From Thermoproteota archaeon (GTDB lineage: Archaea > Korarchaeota > Korarchaeia > Korarchaeales > Korarchaeaceae), in the NCBI GenBank assembly GCA_021158805.1, contig JAGGTZ010000003.1, positions 1 to 7,730 on the forward strand: a DNA stretch of 7,730 nucleotides, in the 5' to 3' direction. Made by a program: the position numbers and the translations under genes. Within the stretch, counting starts at the first letter, position 1. Each line of letters opens with the position of its first letter. Shown one piece after another: positions 4,956 to 7,730 of this stretch. The notes beneath the pieces are model-generated. The model was not told where the DNA came from, made no database searches, and saw only the letters and a list, made by a program, of their open reading frames with translations.

Positions 4956-6029
4956 TTGAGAATCCTAGAGGAAGACCTAAAGAAGGGTTATGTGAAGCTT
5001 AGGCTGGATACCTTGGATGACCTGTATTGGCTGATGTCAATATTGGAGCCAGGAGATATGGTCACCATGAGAACTACTAGGAGAATAAAGCAGGATGGTA
5101 TAAGAGCTAACAGCGGCGAGAGAGTCGTTATGACACTGACCTTGGGAGTAGAGAAAGTAAAGATGGACCAATATGCCTCAAGGCTTAGAATTACAGGAGT
5201 AGTCAGGGAAGGGCCAGAGAAATTCGGAATCCAGGGACAGCACCACACGTTAAATGTGACAGAAGGCTCTGTTATAAGCATCATGAAAAATAGCTGGAGT
5301 AAAGCCCACCTAGATATCCTTAAGAAGGCAGAAGAATCCTCAATGAAGGGAAAAGCCCTCCTAGTAGTCATGGATGACGAAGGTGCAACTGTAGCCAAAG
5401 CAGATGCCTATAGGGTAGAAGAGATAACATATCTAGTGTCGAACATCCCATCAAAGAGAGGAGAGTTAAAAGGGCGGCAAGATGCAGAGAGAAAGTATTA
5501 TGCAGAGCTATCTAATCTATTAGAAGAACTGGATTCCCAGATTGGGTCTTCAGCTATAATAGTCGGTGGCCCGGGTTTTTCTAAAGAGAAATTCATCAGG
5601 TATATCAAGGAGAAGAGACCCCACCTAGCTGATAAGGTTAGAGAGGGTGGTGCATCTAGTGCAACTTTCAGTGGGATCATAGAGATGATCAGGAGAGGAG
5701 ACTTAGATAAAGTTGTCAAGGAACTAACGCTTTCACAAGATATGAAACTCGTTGAGGAGATATTTGAGTATCTAGCTAGAAACTCTAGGCTAGTAACATA
5801 TGGGCTCAAGGAGGTGAAACGGGCTGTCGAATATGGCGCTGCTGAGAGCGTTTTAGTGGCTAGTTCGCTCCTTTTTAACATGGAAACTAGGAATGACATT
5901 TTATACATATTAGAAAAGTGTAAAGAGACGAGGGCTTCATTCCACATAATAGATTCTAAGAGCGAGCCCGGCGAGAAGCTCTTATCGCTTGGAGGTATAG
6001 CTGCCAAGCTCAGGTTTCAGGTTAGTTAG
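4956..6029 (+). CDS. pelA: aPelota, mRNA surveillance / ribosome rescue factor
   Basis: A 357-residue archaeal Pelota (Dom34) protein. With aEF1A-GTP it recognises ribosomes stalled without a usable A-site codon and, with ABCE1, splits them. Three domains are visible: an N-terminal Sm-like domain beginning RILEEDLKKGYVKLR (to about 125), an eRF1-like central domain (about 130-260) with IIVGGPGFSKEKF (about 201-213), and a C-terminal domain ending LLSLGGIAAKLRF. The GGQ peptide-release motif of aRF1 is absent, which separates Pelota from the release factor. TTG 4956 is chosen because it gives the family's normal N-terminus and has GGGTGA at good spacing; GTG 4944 would add four residues. It follows dnaG with overlap, and its stop shares TTAG with the convergent nucleotidyltransferase gene. 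Length is normal. Confidence 0.95.
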   Translation: MRILEEDLKKGYVKLRLDTLDDLYWLMSILEPGDMVTMRTTRRIKQDGIRANSGERVVMTLTLGVEKVKMDQYASRLRITGVVREGPEKFGIQGQHHTLNVTEGSVISIMKNSWSKAHLDILKKAEESSMKGKALLVVMDDEGATVAKADAYRVEEITYLVSNIPSKRGELKGRQDAERKYYAELSNLLEELDSQIGSSAIIVGGPGFSKEKFIRYIKEKRPHLADKVREGGASSATFSGIIEMIRRGDLDKVVKELTLSQDMKLVEEIFEYLARNSRLVTYGLKEVKRAVEYGAAESVLVASSLLFNMETRNDILYILEKCKETRASFHIIDSKSEPGEKLLSLGGIAAKLRFQVS

Positions 6030-6739
6030 AGGTACTCCTCGGACAACCTATTTCTGAATCCCTTTTTCGTCATTTTTAATTTCCTTAGGGCCTCCTCAAA
6101 GTTCTCGTCTGGTTGAAGTCTGTAGTTAACATAGAGTCCAGTGGTACCCAAGATTCTCCGCTTCGTAAGGACCCTTACTCTTTCATCTACAGTATACCTG
6201 GTAACCCCTAGTATCTTAGCGACGATTTCCTCATTACCTACAACTGGATATTCAACATGACCAAAATTAGTCGGATAGATTAGCTTTAGCTCTTTACTGA
6301 CACCTGGGACCCTTAGATTCACGATTATACCTCTAAGATCTAGCATCCCCCCAAACTTGTAAAATTCCTCTTCTCTCTCCCTTAACCTCCCTATGGGCAT
6401 GGAGATTGTAGTGCTATCACTGTAATGGATATAGTATTTCGGTGTACTCTGGGGAGTAGCTTGGACAATCTCCCTACAAAGAGGATCCCCTAGCTCCTTA
6501 GATACCATTTCCTCTATCAACGAATGGGGTAGTGTTGGTCTGGGGATTACCACATCTACATCACTGCTTTCCTCTACATCGCCCCTTGCAATACTTCCAT
6601 AAACGAAAGATACCAGACCAGCATCCTTGAGTATAGAGATGGTTTCTTTTGCTCTCATTCGCTTTCTCTGCAGAAGTTTCCATCTGTCTTCTGTATAGCG
6701 TACTTCCGCTTCTGGTTTTATATTCAATGAGTCGCCCAT
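6026..6739 (-). CDS. Predicted nucleotidyltransferase (Pol-beta fold) with C-terminal winged-helix-like region
   Basis: A 237-residue protein. YGSIARGDVEESSDVDVVI (47-65) is the Pol-beta superfamily nucleotidyltransferase signature: Gly48-Ser49, then the metal-binding pair Asp60 and Asp62. A middle region (about 85-160) has no motif I recognise, and residues about 165-205 (NEEIVAKILGVTRYTVDERVRVL) look like a helix-turn-helix/winged-helix unit. The layout resembles the uncharacterised archaeal predicted nucleotidyltransferases (I recall COG1665); the substrate is unknown. It is much larger than the small MNT antitoxins, and no HEPN partner lies nearby, so a toxin-antitoxin role is unlikely. 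The frame stays open upstream to 6931, but that part is antisense to the next gene; ATG 6739 starts a sensible protein. It diverges from the thiolase-like gene by 16 nt and shares stop-codon bases with pelA. Confidence 0.8.
   Translation of the reverse strand: MGDSLNIKPEAEVRYTEDRWKLLQRKRMRAKETISILKDAGLVSFVYGSIARGDVEESSDVDVVIPRPTLPHSLIEEMVSKELGDPLCREIVQATPQSTPKYYIHYSDSTTISMPIGRLREREEEFYKFGGMLDLRGIIVNLRVPGVSKELKLIYPTNFGHVEYPVVGNEEIVAKILGVTRYTVDERVRVLTKRRILGTTGLYVNYRLQPDENFEEALRKLKMTKKGFRNRLSEEYL
6716..6724 (+). promoter_or_regulatory. Probable TATA box for the thiolase-like gene, inside the nucleotidyltransferase gene
   Basis: TTTTATATT, centred near 6720, predicts a start at about 6746 and a leader of about 10 nt ahead of ATG 6756. 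It lies within the first codons of the divergent nucleotidyltransferase gene. Confidence 0.5.
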
Positions 6740-6755
6740 TTCAACCGATAAGTTG

Positions 6756-7460
6756 ATGAAGCTCAACACTAAAAACACTGTCAGGTGCAGCAGGTGCGGT
6801 TCTAAGGAGGTCTTCTTCGAGAGGAGATATTCGGGAGAATTTCTATGCTTGAAATGCCTTAGGAGGTCTTTGATTAGGAGGATGGAGCGGGCTGTGAGTA
6901 AATACAATTTGTTGGAGAGAGATGACAGCATTATCTACATACATACGGATTTTCCTTACAATGAAGTGCTGCACGATATGTTCCTCGAAATGGAGTCCAA
7001 TTTCCCCGTGAAGATTAAGGAGTTCTCATACAAGGAGATTACCAAGGGGCCGGTTAGATTTCGGTGGGAGTGGCTTAGCGATATAGCTAGGTTCTCGATG
7101 GAGCATGTTGAAAAAGTGGTTGTTCCTATACTACTGGACGATGTGATAGCCCTCTTCCTGAGATTTATATTCTCAGGATCTCCTGAGATCCTCTTCCTAC
7201 GTGGTAGGCTCTTCTTAGCAACAAAGGCCATAAGTAAAGTTGTATCTCCATTTATAGAACTCCCTATCGATGAAGTGCTTTCTCTTACACATACCATAGG
7301 CAATTTAACCCCTGAGCAACTACAGGAAATTTTTCACTTGGATGATCCCTACCTAAAGATGGTCTGGGAGTTCGAGCAAGAAAACCCAGGTATGAGGTTC
7401 AGTTTCCTGAGATCAATCCAGAGAACAGATCTACTAGAATCCATTGGTATAATTTTTTAG
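6756..7460 (+). CDS. TtuA/NcsA-like zinc-ribbon protein lacking the PP-loop (degenerate tRNA thiolase homologue)
   Basis: A 234-residue protein whose beginning matches TtuA/Ncs6-type tRNA 2-thiolation enzymes: a zinc ribbon with C11xxC14 and C31xxC34, then RRMERAVSKYNLLERDDSIIY, where the family has its helix and the strand leading into the PP-loop. The ATP-binding SGGKDS that should follow is replaced by IHTDFPYNE (62-70). Later, VVPILLDDVIALFLRFIFSG (122-141) aligns by eye with the family's GHNLDDxAxTxLxNLLRG block, keeping LDD but losing GHN; the usual catalytic CxxC cysteines are missing, and ENPGMRFSFLRS (209-220) resembles the family's C-terminal PGTxxSLLRS. The second zinc ribbon is absent and the protein is shorter than the usual roughly 300 or more residues. 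ATP-dependent thiolation seems impossible; a binding or scaffold role is inferred. ATG is preferred over the TTG just before it. Confidence 0.7.
   Translation: MKLNTKNTVRCSRCGSKEVFFERRYSGEFLCLKCLRRSLIRRMERAVSKYNLLERDDSIIYIHTDFPYNEVLHDMFLEMESNFPVKIKEFSYKEITKGPVRFRWEWLSDIARFSMEHVEKVVVPILLDDVIALFLRFIFSGSPEILFLRGRLFLATKAISKVVSPFIELPIDEVLSLTHTIGNLTPEQLQEIFHLDDPYLKMVWEFEQENPGMRFSFLRSIQRTDLLESIGIIF
6768..6776 (-). promoter_or_regulatory. Possible TATA box for the nucleotidyltransferase gene, inside the thiolase-like gene
   Basis: The minus strand reads GTTTTTAGT, centred near 6772, predicting a start near 6746 and a leader of about 7 nt before ATG 6739. It overlaps codons 5-7 of the divergent gene, so the two promoters would be interlocked and aimed at nearly the same start position. 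Confidence 0.4.
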
Positions 7461-7468
7461 GTAACTCA

Positions 7469-7477
7469 TTTTAAAAA
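7469..7477 (+). promoter_or_regulatory. proS: Probable TATA box for proS
   Basis: TTTTAAAAA, centred at about 7473, predicts a start near 7499 and a leader of about 17 nt, containing GGGG (7507-7510) 5 nt before the proS ATG. An oligo-T run (7453-7458) just upstream, overlapping the stop codon of the previous gene, could end that transcript, so proS is probably transcribed on its own. Confidence 0.55.
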
Positions 7478-7515
7478 CCGGAGCAATACGCTACTAGTGC
7501 AGGCTGGGGGATTGC

Positions 7516-7730
7516 ATGTCGGAAAGAGAGGCCTTCGAACTCACCCCAAAGGAAGAAAACTTCTCCAGATGGTTTGATGAGGTATTATTTAAGGCAGAGA
7601 TATTAGATGAAAGATATCCAGTAAAAGGAATGTATGTGTGGCTGCCCTTCGGATATGAGCTGATGGAAAATGTCATGAATATAATGGATAGGCTTATGAG
7701 AGAGACCGGACATAAGAGGGTATACTTTCC
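7516..7730 (+). CDS. proS: Prolyl-tRNA synthetase, archaeal/eukaryotic type, N-terminal 71 codons (3' end outside window)
   Basis: The visible N-terminus, with NFSRWFDEVLFKAEILDERY (15-34) followed directly by PVKGMYVWLPFGYELMENV, is characteristic of the short archaeal/eukaryotic-type class II ProRS, where it precedes motif 1. The enzyme charges tRNA-Pro with proline in the cytoplasm. ATG 7516 is the only start available: an in-frame stop occurs at 7495-7497 and no ATG, GTG or TTG lies between. The gene runs off the window end with 71 complete codons, so its catalytic motifs 2 and 3 cannot be checked. ThrRS, a relative, is excluded by the strongly ProRS-like PVKGMxVWLPxG string. Confidence 0.93.
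   Translation, partial: MSEREAFELTPKEENFSRWFDEVLFKAEILDERYPVKGMYVWLPFGYELMENVMNIMDRLMRETGHKRVYF

Noticed and set aside
5498..6007. 169-codon open frame on the minus strand opposite pelA
   Set aside because: Ser/Leu-rich shadow of the pelA reading frame with no recognisable motif; pelA itself is unmistakable.
6026..6739. MNT-HEPN type toxin-antitoxin system
   Set aside because: The nucleotidyltransferase is much larger than MNT antitoxins and no HEPN-like gene is next to it.
6740..6931. 64-codon N-terminal extension of the nucleotidyltransferase frame on the minus strand
   Set aside because: It is antisense to the zinc ribbon of the thiolase-like gene, has no family resemblance, and the protein from ATG 6739 is complete for its fold.

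Overview
The window looks like chromosomal DNA of a (hyper)thermophilic archaeon, most likely a member of the Thermoproteota (Crenarchaeota). The pointers are archaeal-only or archaeal-type genes (ribosomal protein S17e, TOPRIM-type DnaG, aPelota, archaeal ProRS), archaeal TATA-like boxes about 26 nt ahead of plausible transcript starts, Shine-Dalgarno sites of the GGAGGTGAT type, probable TTG starts, and Arg/Ile codon use rich in AGG/AGA and ATA. I cannot fix the genus. It reads as a compact core-genome region: I see no insertion sequence, CRISPR array, integrase or tRNA.

Layout. (1) 1-1718, plus strand: the 3' end of a GlcD/D-lactate dehydrogenase-like flavoprotein, overlapping a GlcF/HdrB-like iron-sulfur protein; together an electron-transferring 2-hydroxyacid-type oxidoreductase. 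(2) 1715-3400, minus strand: a WecC-type UDP-sugar dehydrogenase (envelope or glycan sugar) and, upstream of it, ribosomal protein S17e. (3) 3401-3717: the only long gene-free stretch. It holds the S17e promoter, an AT-rich block with nothing recognisable, then a promoter-like TATA box whose predicted start falls on the 5' foot of a strong, GC-rich hairpin (3619-3699) followed by ACA. This is the best candidate for something undescribed: either a small RNA (H/ACA-like is one reading) or a structured leader of the next operon. (4) 3727-6029, plus strand: dnaG and pelA (aPelota), overlapping head to tail. (5) 6026-6739, minus strand: a Pol-beta-fold nucleotidyltransferase with a C-terminal winged-helix-like region, divergent by 16 nt from (6) 6756-7460, plus strand: a zinc-ribbon protein resembling TtuA/NcsA tRNA thiolases but without the ATP-binding PP-loop. 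(7) 7516-7730, plus strand: the first 71 codons of prolyl-tRNA synthetase.

How the genes fit together. dnaG and pelA form a likely translationally coupled RNA-surveillance pair (exosome-associated DnaG; ribosome-rescue factor Pelota). S17e, Pelota, the tRNA-thiolase relative and ProRS make the right two thirds of the window translation-centred. The flavoprotein/Fe-S pair and the sugar dehydrogenase are separate metabolic units. Both convergent gene pairs share their stop codons (CTAG at 1715-1718, TTAG at 6026-6029), showing extreme compaction; against that background the 317-nt gap before dnaG stands out.
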